NCBI GenBank assembly: GCA_047967505.1
Contig: CM106538.1
Length of the DNA: 64,000 bases
Direction: 5' to 3' (one strand)
Source of the DNA: Dipteris shenzhenensis
Lineage: Eukaryota > Polypodiophyta > Polypodiopsida > Gleicheniales
Program-made: the position numbers and the translations under genes
The notes under the pieces: generated by a model
Seen by the model: the letters and a program-made list of their open reading frames with translations, nothing else
The model's database searches: none
What the model was told of the DNA's origin: nothing
Shown here: one piece after another, positions 35,121 through 44,689 of the stretch
Numbering within the stretch: the stretch's first letter is position 1
Layout of the letters: each line of letters begins with the position of its first letter

Positions 35121-36686
35121 AATAATAATCAGCCCGGTAGGAGATAGGGGTTGTCTTGGACAATGCTCTCTGGTTGCCATGAGTTCTCATCCTGAGGAAG
35201 TCCTTGCCACTTGATTAAGATACTCGGTGTAGACTTTGTTTCGGAGTACGTGATCCCTGAAACCCATGATGCGCTCCGGAACATAGAGTATGTGGCCCTC
35301 TTCATCCATAGGTGGTAGCTCAGGAAGGACTTGGACATGCTGTCCGACATGTGGCTTCAGCAAGGACACATGGAAAACATTATGAATCCTGGAGGTCCTA
35401 GGTAGCTCCAACTCATACGCCACCTCGCCAACTTTGCGGATGATCGTGTAGGGACCGTAATACCTGTGAGCAAGCTTCGTGTCAGTGTTACCTTTCAGCG
35501 AGGCATAACGGTTCTTATGGAGGCGTAAGTGCACATAATCCCCTTCTTCAAAAGATAGATACATCCCGTGTTCATTCGCATACTTCTGCTTGGCTTGGGC
35601 ATCCTGCATATTCTTTTTAGCCAATTGCAGAACAGCATCCATACTCTCCAAGTCATTTCTTGCTTGCTGATTTTTCACAGCCATATTTGCAATTGAAGAT
35701 GGCATACCCACTGTGCATCCATACATAGCCTCGAATGGGCTCATGCCAATAGAGATGTGTTTGGTACTGTTGTAACAAAATTCAGCAAGTGCCAACCACT
35801 TATCCCAAGACTTCTGTGTCTCATGACAGAAATGCCTCAAATACTCCTCCAACCATTTGTTCACCCTTTTTGATTGTCCATCCGTCTCAGGGTGGTAAGC
35901 AGTGCTAGGTGTAAGAGAAGTACCCACTGCTGTAAATAACTCCTGCCAAAAGTGACCCATAAATTTTGCATCTATGTCATTGACAATCTCCCGAGGGAAG
36001 CCATGATGCTTAAAAACATGCTCGATGAATTGCCAAGCAACCTGTGATGCTGAATAACGGGTCTTAGTGGGTATGAAATGGGCCTGCTTTGTCATTCCGT
36101 CAACCACCACAAAAATGCTATCCCATCCCCGCTCTGTGGAAGGCAACCCTGTGATGAAATCCATAGCAATGTGAGTCCATTTGCCTTTTGGAATAGTTAA
36201 TGGCTGCAAGAGACCCGCGGGTAACCGGCTGTCCACTTTATTCATCTGGCAGGGCAAACATTCACTGACAAATTTAAAAACATCCCGCCACAAGCCATCC
36301 CAGATAAAACTCTGTTTGACCTTTTCATATGTCTTAGTAATACCCACATGGCCTGCCATAGGAGATGAGTGCATTTCGTGTAAGACCAGCAGTCGGTACT
36401 TTGAATCTGGCACCAAATAAATTATGTCCTTGCACCACCACAGCCCATTATGCAGCTTAAATTCAGCATGCCCTGGCTCGATGGCCTTTGTAACTCCACA
36501 AATATGGGAGCTGCCATAGAATCCTGCATGTATTCTTCTTGAATACCATGAATCCACTCCTGGCAAACTGCAAGCCCACATACGGGAAAAGGCATCTGCA
36601 ACCACGTTTTCTTTCCCTTTCCTGTACTCAATGTCGAAATCATAAGACTGAACCTTAGCAAGCCACCTCTTCTGCTTCATTAACAA
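35121..36686 (-). pseudogene. G2 integrase and chromodomain
   Basis: A 499-codon minus-strand frame (36686-35187) begins in the RNase H tail (DFDIEYRKGKENVVADAFSR). It runs through the integrase zinc-binding region (ending CLPCQM) and core. The catalytic triad is damaged: the first Asp (AMDFITGLP) and the second (IVNDIDAKF) remain, but the usual TERVN glutamate is lysine (GQSKRVNKWLEEY). The C-terminal GPY/F block follows (RYYGPYTIIRKVGEVAYELELP). After a frame change near 35220, a chromodomain tail (ILIKWQGLPQDENSWQPE) ends at about 35121. Integrase would insert the cDNA; the chromodomain may steer it to heterochromatin. Confidence 0.85.
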
Positions 36687-37761
36687 GTTGGGCTACGTAA
36701 GGAAATACCTGAGTGTCTATGATCTGTCTTAACCTTGATTTTGCTACCGTAGAGGTAGTGGTGCCATTTTTCGAAAGCATGGAGGATAGCCAACATCTCC
36801 TAATCATACACATGATAATCCAGTTCCTTGGCATCCAATTTCCAGCTTGCAAAAGCAATTACCCCGTGTTCCTGCCTTAGCACAGCCCCTAATCCTTTGC
36901 CACTGGCATCTGCCTCCACAATGAAAGTATGTGAAAAATCAGGGCATACCAACACAGGAGAATGAGTGAGGGCGAATTTCAGGTCTTCAAAGCTGCGCTG
37001 TGCATCTGTAGACCACATAAAAGCATCCTTCTTCAAAAGGTTTGTTAGAGGGGCTACCCTCTTGGCAAACTTGCGAATAAAGCGTTTGTAGAAGGAAGCA
37101 AGACCTAGAAATACCCTCAACTGAGTAGGTTTGCGTGGCTGCAGCCAATCCTCAATGCACCTTTGCAGGATCCACTCGAATGCAATCCTTGCTCACAATG
37201 TGACCAAGATACTCAACCTCTTGTGCCATAAAAGTGCATTTTTTGGCTTTATCATAAAGCTGATGCAACCTCAAAATTTCCAGCACTTGCTTGACATGTC
37301 TGATGTGCTCCTGCTTATCCTTGCTGTAAATGAGGATGTCATAAAAAAATACCAGCACATATTTGAAAAGGAGAGGCTGCAAAATCTTGTTCATGAGTGC
37401 CTGGAAGGTAGCTGGTGCATTGGTCAATCTAAAAGGCATCACCTTGAACTCATACAGTCCCCTCTCTGTGCGAAAGGCTGTCTTGTGCTCATCCCCAGCT
37501 TTCATTCTAATCTGATGATAGCCGGACCTCAAATCAATCTTAGTGAAAAACTGAGCACCCTTGAGTTCATCCAACAGGTCATCTATCTTGGGGATTGGAA
37601 ACCTGTTCTTGATGGTGACCTTATTCAAGTCTCTGTAGTCAATGCACATATAGTAAGAACCGCCCTTCTTCACAAGGAGAATAGGTGATGCAAAAGGAGA
37701 AGTGCTATGAGTGATGAAACTCTTTTGAAGTCCGTCCCTCACTTGAGTTGCCACTTCCTCC
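36655..37761 (-). pseudogene. G2 reverse transcriptase and RNase H
   Basis: The minus strand gives RT blocks [45 protein letters not shown] and FKVMPFRLTNAPATF. The catalytic box reads VFFYDILIYS, where the family has VFFDDIL: the first Asp of the pair is Tyr. After a frame change near 37130 come FLGLASFYKRFI and the RNase H start (VEADASGKGLGAVL). The rest of RNase H is broken by a stop near 36800. The first coding residues of this frame on its 5' side are actually inside the LTR of G1, which interrupts the RT after a KVER-like block. Confidence 0.85.
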
Positions 37762-37766
37762 CGTTC

Positions 37767-38290
37767 TGTGAAGATCCACACTTTTCGAAAATGCAAATGT
37801 GTGCAATGCATGCAGAATTTGAATGCTGATTGGCCCTCCAATGGGGAAGAGCGCCCTTGTGAGAGTACTTGTTCCTTTTTCGACTTACATGCAAGGTGGG
37901 AGAGAGATGACGGATGAATGCAATGTGGTAGAAAGAATGCTACGTGAGATTCACAATGAAAGGGTGATACCCTTTCATTAATGTCCCTTGAGATCACTCA
38001 AGTTCCATCTTCCCATTTACACCTACCCTTAGCCTATGACCCATGCACCTACCATTCAATGCACTCTAATGCACCCTTTCCCTTTCCTATTGCCCCTAGG
38101 ACCTAGACACGTGTGTGCACATCTTTATTACTAATCATTGGCCAATGTTACATAGTTTTGGCGGTACTATTTACACCGCTTGATCGATCATAAATACAAA
38201 CATATAACCGCACCATCAAATTGGCGCCTAACAATAATAAAGTTCTAATGACTATTAATTAACTAAATAATCATTTCTCTTGTCATGACA
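37767..38290 (-). repeat. G1 3' LTR (524 bp)
   Basis: On the plus strand it begins TGTGAAGATCC and ends TTGTCATGACA. It matches 41178-41701 along its full length with about seven single-base differences. Minus-strand genes of G1 end beside it. Confidence 0.95.
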
Positions 38291-38304
38291 CTCTCTTCTG
38301 CTTG
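38291..38304 (-). other. G1 polypurine tract
   Basis: On the minus strand the last bases before the 3' LTR are AGCAGAAGAGAG, a purine-only run at the expected place for priming plus-strand DNA. Confidence 0.7.
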
Positions 38305-39294
38305 AATGAGCAGAAGTCCTCTTCTGGATTATTGCTTGTCTCCTCCTCTTAGTTCATGCCGAGCTTTCATACGAAGTTGATGATAACCAGATTTCAAATC
38401 CAATTTGCTAAAAACTTTAGCACCTTTAAGCATATCCAATAAATCATCCACTCTTGGAATCGGATACCGGTTCTTAATCGTAAGTTTATTCAAAGCACGG
38501 TAATCTATACACATACGATATGATTCATCCTTCTTCTTAACCAATAATACAGGTGCTCCAAATGGAGAACTGCTTGGTCAAATCAGGCCTTTTTGCAACA
38601 GATCTTCAATTTGTTTTTCTACCTCCTCCATTTCTATCCTGTTCATCCTATATGGGGCTCTACATGGAGGGGAAGCTCTTGGCTCTAAGTCTATGGCATG
38701 ATCATCTTCTCTCTCCATGGGCAATTCGAATGAGTCATCTCTTGAAAATCGATCCTCATAAGCTCTAAGGAACTCATTTCTCTTCCGATCTTCTTTTGAG
38801 ATATGAAGATCTCGTGAATCCCGTATATACACAAGATTACAATCTACCCCTCTTTTTACCAATCTTTTCGCTTGGGTAGGAGTAATCAATGGAATTGTAT
38901 ACACGTCCCGATCCCCTACGATCCTTATGTTTTCATCCTTATGTACAAAGCAACAATGATGAGTATGAGGATGAATAGCAGGGTTAAAATCATACCGCCA
39001 TGGTTTACCTAGTATCATGTCAACGTCTTGTAAAGGGGCTACTAGAAAATCCCTTCGATCTCTATATTTTTGTATACGAAAAGGAATATTTCGTACTATG
39101 GATGTGTCTTCTTCATTGTGTCCCCTAAAAGCTCCTGAAAGCGACATGTTTTTTATAGGTTCTGGTTTAAGATGGAGTAATTTTGCCAATCTATCACTTA
39201 CTAAGTCATAATTACATCCATCATCTAGGAGAACCACTATTCTCTGTCCATTCACGATCATGAGGCCCAAAGGTATTGGCTGAATGGACAGCAT
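38305..39294 (-). pseudogene. G1 protease and truncated reverse transcriptase
   Basis: The frame from 39294 starts with a retropepsin-like domain. The active-site loop reads VVLLDDGCNYDLVS, so the family's Asp-Ser/Thr-Gly is Asp-Asp-Gly. MILGKPWRYDFNP, the usual second half, follows. Then come the connector (DHAIDLEPRASPPCRAPYRM) and the first RT blocks in a second frame (38544-38329): [34 protein letters not shown] breaks off there and about 40 bases later the purine tract and 3' LTR begin. The missing part is a single internal deletion of most of pol. Confidence 0.85.
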
Positions 39295-40610
39295 TCACTA
39301 TTGGCTCAATAGTCACAGTAGATTTCGAGGGTGACAAGGTAGAAGCCTCACCCTCCTGCTTGGATGCCTTGGCTTTCCCTTTTACTGAATTCGTCTTGGC
39401 AATCTTAGCCAAGAGAACGGGACACTTATGCCATACGTGCCCTGGCTTATGTTTCTTACAACCGAAACATTTTCCTTCCTTAATCAACTTCCTCTTCTCT
39501 TCGTCAGTCATAGAAGGAAATGGCACCCATCCAGGACGTGATTGGCTGTTCACATTCCTTACAAGAGCTTTACCCTTCCCTTTATTATTCTTAAACCGGT
39601 TTGGTTTCCTAAAAGTGGGTATATTATTGGTCTTAGATGATGACCCATACTCCTTATTGAAGGGTTTACGAGGATTCAATTTTCTCTCGGCTATTTCAGC
39701 CAGCTTAGTGAGGTCCTTAAGCGTGATCGGGTTAAACATTTCAACCTCGTACCTTACTTCTGGGCTTAAAGCTGCTAAATACTTCTTTCTCCCATCTTCC
39801 TCACTCTTTTCGGGTAACTCTAGAGAGAGTTTCCAAAATCTGGCTGTAAAATCTGCATTACTCTCATTATCGAACTGCCTAAACCTCTCCCAACGAAAGG
39901 TTAGGTTCTTCATGCCTCGGTGGCATGAAAGTGGTTTTCAGTTGCTCCACAAATTTAGCCCATTCATGAATAGGCTCTTTTCCTGTTTGTGACAAGGACC
40001 ACCACATTAGAGCATCCTTTTGCAGATGCAATGTGGCAAGAGCAAGCTTCTCTTGCTCGGTCTTGTCTTGATGGGCAAAGTATAGCTCAAAATGACGAAT
40101 CCAATTGAGGATTTTGTCAGCCTCCCTTGCCCCATCATATTTGGGGAACTCAATTCTCTCTCGCGGTTGGAATTTGGACCTCTTAGAAGGGTTACTCAAC
40201 TCTTCATCCCCGAAGTTTAAAGTCCTCTTAGTCCCTAATCTTGTCATAATGGACTGCTCAATCATATTGCTAAGCTGGAAAACCAGCTTATCAACAAGAG
40301 TCTCCTCTCTTCCTCTTGCACTTGGATTAGAATCCATGTGTATTGGGTTTTGAGTTGAAGGCATGAACTCATCACCTTGTTCTTGGCTGGTCTCATTTCT
40401 TCTTTCATTACGAAAGGAGAACTCCCTATCAGTAGGTTCTTGAAGGAGAGACTGCTGTAAATCTATTTGTGGGTTATCATACTCAAGATGTGTATAACTC
40501 TCACCTAATCCATCCTCTTCAAGAGGGGGTGAAGGTATTCTTTCTCTCTCTCCTTGGGGTAATGGAGGAAAAGGAATAAGTTCATTGTTATATGTCCCTT
40601 CCCCTTCCAT
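39221..40610 (-). pseudogene. G1 gag polyprotein
   Basis: The start at 40610 (MEGEGTYNNEL) opens a 243-codon frame with an acidic N-terminus and the gag core (FPKYDGAREADKILNWIRHF, LHLQKDALMWWSL, PIHEWAKFVEQLKTTFMPP). A one- or two-base shift near 39905 moves the sequence to the next frame, which continues with FDNESNADFTARFWKLSLEL. The zinc knuckle is CFGCKKHKPGHVWHKC, a CX2CX6HX4C variant. The single shift may be decay or, less likely, programmed. Gag packages RNA and could in principle be supplied in trans. Confidence 0.8.
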
Positions 40611-41160
40611 TCTTTCCTTTTATTAATACAAGAGAGAAAAATTTCTTGCTGTAATTTCAAAAAAGAAGGTTTATTTTACAGCAAACTTCAAGTGTTGTAG
40701 AGGTGGTGGTACTTATCCGACTCCCGCTTCGTTTGTGTTGAGAAGACACTTAAAATCACCTCCTTTCCCTTCTCTTTCAAGCTTTTCTTCTTGTATTTCT
40801 GCTGTAAACTGGTACGCTCCGTTTGGGCTACTTGTTTTGAGCGGATTGGAGCTCTAGATACCGTTATAGGGGGTACTTGATGGGTGGATCACTCTTAAAA
40901 TCTTATTCCGATCCGACTTCCGGTTGTGTAGAACGGGAATCCCTTTTTCTCACGGTTTAAGGGTACATTCACATGGGTGGGGGGGAGGGGGGAAGAGAAC
41001 ACCCCGTTCGCCGTTCGCCGTTGAAGGCCAAAATTTTTCGGAAAAATCCCTTGTCTCAGAACCTCGAGATCGGTCAGTCGTGATCCTTTTCCGCCAACCT
41101 CTCTTGCGACTTCCGTCGTTTGCAACTGTTGCCCTCTTCTCGTCCCGCTCGTGGATCGTC
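40611..41160 (-). other. G1 5' leader
   Basis: This is untranslated sequence between the primer-binding site and the gag start. It contains G-rich tracts around 40978-40996. No open frame with coding character is seen. Confidence 0.6.
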
Positions 41161-41175
41161 GCAGCTCTGATACCA
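41161..41175 (-). other. G1 primer-binding site for initiator tRNA-Met
   Basis: On the minus strand the sequence TGGTATCAGAGC, two bases inside the 5' LTR, is the standard plant primer site complementary to the 3' end of initiator tRNA-Met. Confidence 0.9.
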
Positions 41176-41177
41176 TA

Positions 41178-41701
41178 TGTGAAGATCCACACTTTTCGAA
41201 AATGCAAATGTGTGCAATGCATGCAGATTTTGAATGCGGATTGGCCCTCCAATGGGGAAGAGCGCCCTCGTGAGAGTACTTGTTTCTTTTTCGACCTACA
41301 TGCAAGGTGGGAGAGAGATGACGGATGAATGCAATGTGGTAGAAAGAATGCTACGTGAGATTCACAATGAAAGGGTGATACCCTTTCATTAATGTCCCTT
41401 GAGATCACTCAAGTTCCATCTTCCCATTTACACCTACCCTTAGCCTATGACCTATGCACCTACCATTCAATGCACTCTAATGTACCCTTTCCCTTTCCTA
41501 TTGCCCCTAGGACCTAGACACGTGTGTGCACATCTTTATTACTAATCATTGGCCAATGTTACATAGTTTTGGCGGTACTATTTACACCGCTTGATCGATC
41601 ATAAATACAAACATATAACCGCACCATCAAATTGGCGCCTAACAATAATAAAGTTCTAATGACTATTAATTAACTAAATAATCATTTCTCTTGTCATGAC
41701 A
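41178..41701 (-). repeat. G1 5' LTR (524 bp)
   Basis: This is the full-length partner of 37767-38290, with TG...CA ends. It is followed on the plus strand by the target duplication CGTTC and then the interrupted G2 sequence. Confidence 0.95.
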
Positions 41702-41706
41702 CGTTC

Positions 41707-43072
41707 TACCTTAGAGAGTCGGTATGGGGCCTTATTGATTGGCTTACTGCCAGGTTCCAGGACTATGGCATGATCTACATTTCTTCTCGAGGCAACTATG
41801 ATGGCAAATCAGCAAACACATCTGCAAACTTTGAGAGCAATCTCTGCAGATCACAATCATCAACATGGGGAGTGCCACCCTCCTTAGTTACTGACACATT
41901 TAATGCATATATGACACTGCCCCTCTTGAGCTCTCTGGTCAACTGCCTTGCTGAAATGACCTGCAATTTAGGAGCTGCAATACCATGCAATGTAACTGAT
42001 CCATCCCTGTGGACAAAGCTGAGTGTTAAGGCATTGAAATCCATGCTGATTTTGCCCAGTGATTGCAACCAATCACAGCCCAGGACAACATCTATTGGGC
42101 CCATGTCAAGTGCCAAGAATCACCTGCAAATGTATAGTCATCAGAGAACTTAATCCTTGCATCTTGGCAACGAGATCTACTGACCATATGCTGTCCATTG
42201 GCCACTTCTACTCTCAGCCCATGGTCTATCTCTGTAGCAATCAGTCCCACCCTCTATAAGGTCTTGTAGTTAACAAAACCGTGGGTGCTACCGCTGTCCA
42301 CCAACACATGCACAATCCTGCCATTAATCATTCCTGTTAATCTGATAGTATCAGCACTTTTGGCACCCATCAGGGCACGCATGGAAATAGTATAAAGTGT
42401 TGACTGGGCATCCCAATAAACCTCCTCCTCGTTCATAGGAGTATTACCACCTGCATCTTCACGTGCATAAAAAGGCATTGCATCGTGATGCTCCACAGAA
42501 AAGAGTGTGGGCCTATGGCCTCTCATGCCACCAGTGGGCAAAATCTCATACGAATGCAAAGCATGAGTGTCATGCACAATAACACCACCAGGATCAAAAG
42601 GAAAGTCAGTGCCTTTTGTGGCTCCAGTGTCAGGAGCCTCATCTGCATCATGTGTTTTTGCCATCTCATCCTGAGATGTATATAAAGAAAATGGGGCATC
42701 AAACGATTCCTCGTCATTTGAGAGGTCAATGATCATGCTGAGCTTGGCAGTACCACTGTTGCGCATCTTGCACACATTCCTGTGCGCAAGAGTCCATTTC
42801 TCACCACATTTAAAACATAAGTTGGCCTTCTTTCTGCTGTCCATTATTGCCCGTGTATGCTGTTTTATCTCAGCCTGCTCATTTCCAGCAGTAGGCTTGC
42901 CTCCAGGCTTGGCATTAGGATACCTATAAGGCCTGGCATACGGCATCTTACTACGTGAGACAGTAGGAAAGCGAGGAAATGGTGCTGCTGCAGATTTCTT
43001 GTTAGTCCACTCAACAAACTTAGGCTTCGACTCAGCGTCATACCCCGTAGCATGCGAGCTGCCCATGGCATT
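41707..43072 (-). pseudogene. G2 gag C-terminus and protease (middle piece)
   Basis: The minus-strand frame runs from the G3 junction at 43072 to 42254. It has basic gag sequence, a zinc knuckle CFKCGEKWTLAHRNVC, an acidic spacer, and the protease loop VHVLVDSGSTHGFV with an intact DSG. A break near 42250-42120 is followed by MGPIDVVLGCDWLQSLG and the RT connector (LLSKFADVFADLPS). The reading continues into the RT piece at 37761 once G1 is removed. Residues of the open frame above 43072 belong to the G3 LTR and are not gag. Confidence 0.85.
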
Positions 43073-43415
43073 TGTCACGATCTGTGACGTATTCCTTTCT
43101 CTCTTTCTAAACTTATGGATGGTTTGATGAATGGACACTTGTGGAAGGGTATGCGCTTTCGACGGGACACTTGCCCTTTCGACGGGACACTTCCTATAAG
43201 GCATAACCCTTCACAAGAGACATTCTAATGAAGAGACATTCCTATTGTAATGTACCCTCTTATCAAGGGTCACACCCTTCACAAGGGGTACACACCTCTT
43301 CATGCACATACCCTTTGGAGTACGCACCTTTTCATGTGTGACTCTTCACTCTCTATATAAGAGAGGCCCAATTGTATGGATGACAACAACATCTATCCTA
43401 CAGACATTCAAACAA
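43073..43415 (+). repeat. G3 5' LTR
   Basis: It contains the 20 bp tandem duplication CTTTCGACGGGACACTT(GCC/CC) at 43156-43194, absent from the 3' copy. The exact end is uncertain by a few bases because the two copies stop matching within CAAACAA. Confidence 0.9.
43353..43360 (+). promoter_or_regulatory. TATA box of G3 LTR
   Basis: CTATATAAGAGAGG in the 5' LTR, repeated at 49620-49630 in the 3' LTR, is a consensus plant TATA box about 55 bp before the LTR end. Confidence 0.75.
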
Positions 43416-44047
43416 ACTACACGGCAGCCCTGCGCAGCCCTAGCCCTAGCCGAACTGCATGCCAGCCCTACGCAGCCCTGCGCCGATCTGCACGCCAGTC
43501 CTGCGCAGCCCTGCGCAGATCTGCACGCCAGCCCCTTGCGCAGCCCTCGCCTCACTAGCACGCCAGCCCCCTGCGCATTCATTGGCCTCGCCAGCACGTG
43601 CCCTCTCCCCTTGCGCAATCATTGGCCTCACCAGCACGCAGCCCCCCCCCCCCCCCCCCCCCGGCGCAGTCTTTGCCAGCCAAGCCAGCCTAACTGTGCA
43701 GCCCAGCCCTGCCTTCCTGCGCAGTCCAGCCCTGGGAACTGCCACGTGTTTCGCCATTGACAGCCTGCAGCCCCCCCCTTGTTTCGCCATCTTTGTCCTG
43801 CCAAATCAGCACCAGTTGCAGCCTCCTCGCGCGATGAAGACATCCTGTTAATAGCCCGGACCAGACAAGCCTCGATTCGCTCCTCGCAAACCACTGCAAC
43901 ATGGATCTCCGGACAGCGATTTGCAGCCTTCTTCTACACAACAATTTGGCAAATTAAATTATTGCCAGGTGGAGTCTTTCCAATCTGCTTTTAAGGATTC
44001 TCTTGCCATTAACAAATTACAGCAAATGAAAGAATCTCCCTCAAAGC
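43416..44047 (+). other. G3 leader with GC-rich CAGCCCTGCGCAG repeats and a poly-C run
   Basis: From 43425 to about 43740 the phrases CAGCCCTGCGCAG, GATCTGCACGCCAG and TGCGCA(A/G)TCATTGGCCTC recur in varied order. A run of about 22 C lies at 43643-43664. The several overlapping open frames in this stretch are compositional. Beyond 43800 the leader is ordinary. The expected primer site beginning TGG directly after the LTR is not visible. Confidence 0.7.
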
Positions 44048-44689
44048 ATGGAAACCCCTAGTAATTCACCCGGCATTTCAAGGATACCTCAGGCATCAGC
44101 TACCACACAATATCGTGTTCAAATTGCACAGCCAGCCCATTTCGGAGCCTTTGCATCTTGGGTCTTCTGTGTCACGTGCCCTCCTAGTGATTTGGACCAC
44201 ATCCTCTACCTTCTGCGTGAGGCACCTCAGTTACATTACTTCCTCAGCACAGTACAGGTTGTGTTCCACGAGACACGAAGATATCTTGAACCCGATATTC
44301 CTCAAGAGTTTGCTGTCCATCTGTGGAGAGAATTTTACCCCTCACCTTCGGCATCTCCAGGGTACTCTCCACCTCCTTCAGCTCCCAGATATCCTCCTCT
44401 ACAGGTTGTACCTTCTCCAAGACAGTATTTACACTCCGAAGGCACTCCTCCTGGATATCCTCCACTTCCGACAGCAGCTCCTTATGCCTTCTCAGATCCG
44501 TGGACTCTGCTACCTACTCCTGTCCTCTCACGAGCAGTAACACCACTTTCGGCATCACCAGTGTTACCTCAGACAGGACCTCCTTTACTAGATTTCCACG
44601 GGTGGTTCCATCCTGCCTCGCCTGCCTCCTCCAACATGAGTAACCTCAGGGAGCAGCCCGAATCCTCTTCCAGGAATGGTACAAACTAG
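44048..44689 (+). CDS. G3 upstream ORF of unknown function
   Basis: A 213-codon frame starts METPSNSPGISRIPQ. Residues about 25-95 look like a folded domain (FGAFASWVFCVTCPPSDLDH, YFLSTVQVVFHETRRYL, FAVHLWREF). From about residue 98 the chain is proline/serine-rich. It ends 14 bases inside the gag ORF, so stop and start overlap (44676-44689) in a different frame. I do not recognise the protein. It could be an accessory ORF or a decayed N-terminal gag extension. Its intact length in an otherwise broken element suggests either a young insertion or selection before insertion. Confidence 0.5.
   Translation: METPSNSPGISRIPQASATTQYRVQIAQPAHFGAFASWVFCVTCPPSDLDHILYLLREAPQLHYFLSTVQVVFHETRRYLEPDIPQEFAVHLWREFYPSPSASPGYSPPPSAPRYPPLQVVPSPRQYLHSEGTPPGYPPLPTAAPYAFSDPWTLLPTPVLSRAVTPLSASPVLPQTGPPLLDFHGWFHPASPASSNMSNLREQPESSSRNGTN

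Larger units (their letters stand above)
37762..41706 (-). mobile_element. LTR retrotransposon G1: gypsy deletion derivative with intact ends
   Basis: Two 524 bp LTRs (37767-38290, 41178-41701) are flanked by an exact 5 bp target duplication CGTTC (37762-37766, 41702-41706). The element reads on the minus strand: the 5' LTR on the right, an initiator tRNA-Met primer site, gag, protease and the first part of RT, then a purine tract and the 3' LTR. RT stops after SGYHQLRM; the RT palm, RNase H and integrase are absent. The LTRs differ at about seven positions by eye, so insertion is fairly recent. It interrupts G2 within the RT region. Confidence 0.95.

Noticed and set aside
40895-41408. Open frames starting with the same MISRDINER peptide here and at 37997
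   Set aside because: Both lie in the two LTRs of G1, so the repeated peptide is just the repeated LTR sequence.
43073-43204. The N-terminal ~44 residues of the long G2 gag frame
   Set aside because: They are encoded by the LTR of G3 read backwards; the real gag piece begins at the junction at 43072.
43346-43944. Several overlapping 60-150 codon open frames on both strands
   Set aside because: They arise from the GC-rich CAGCCCTGCGCAG repeat leader of G3 and are open in many frames at once, with no domain.
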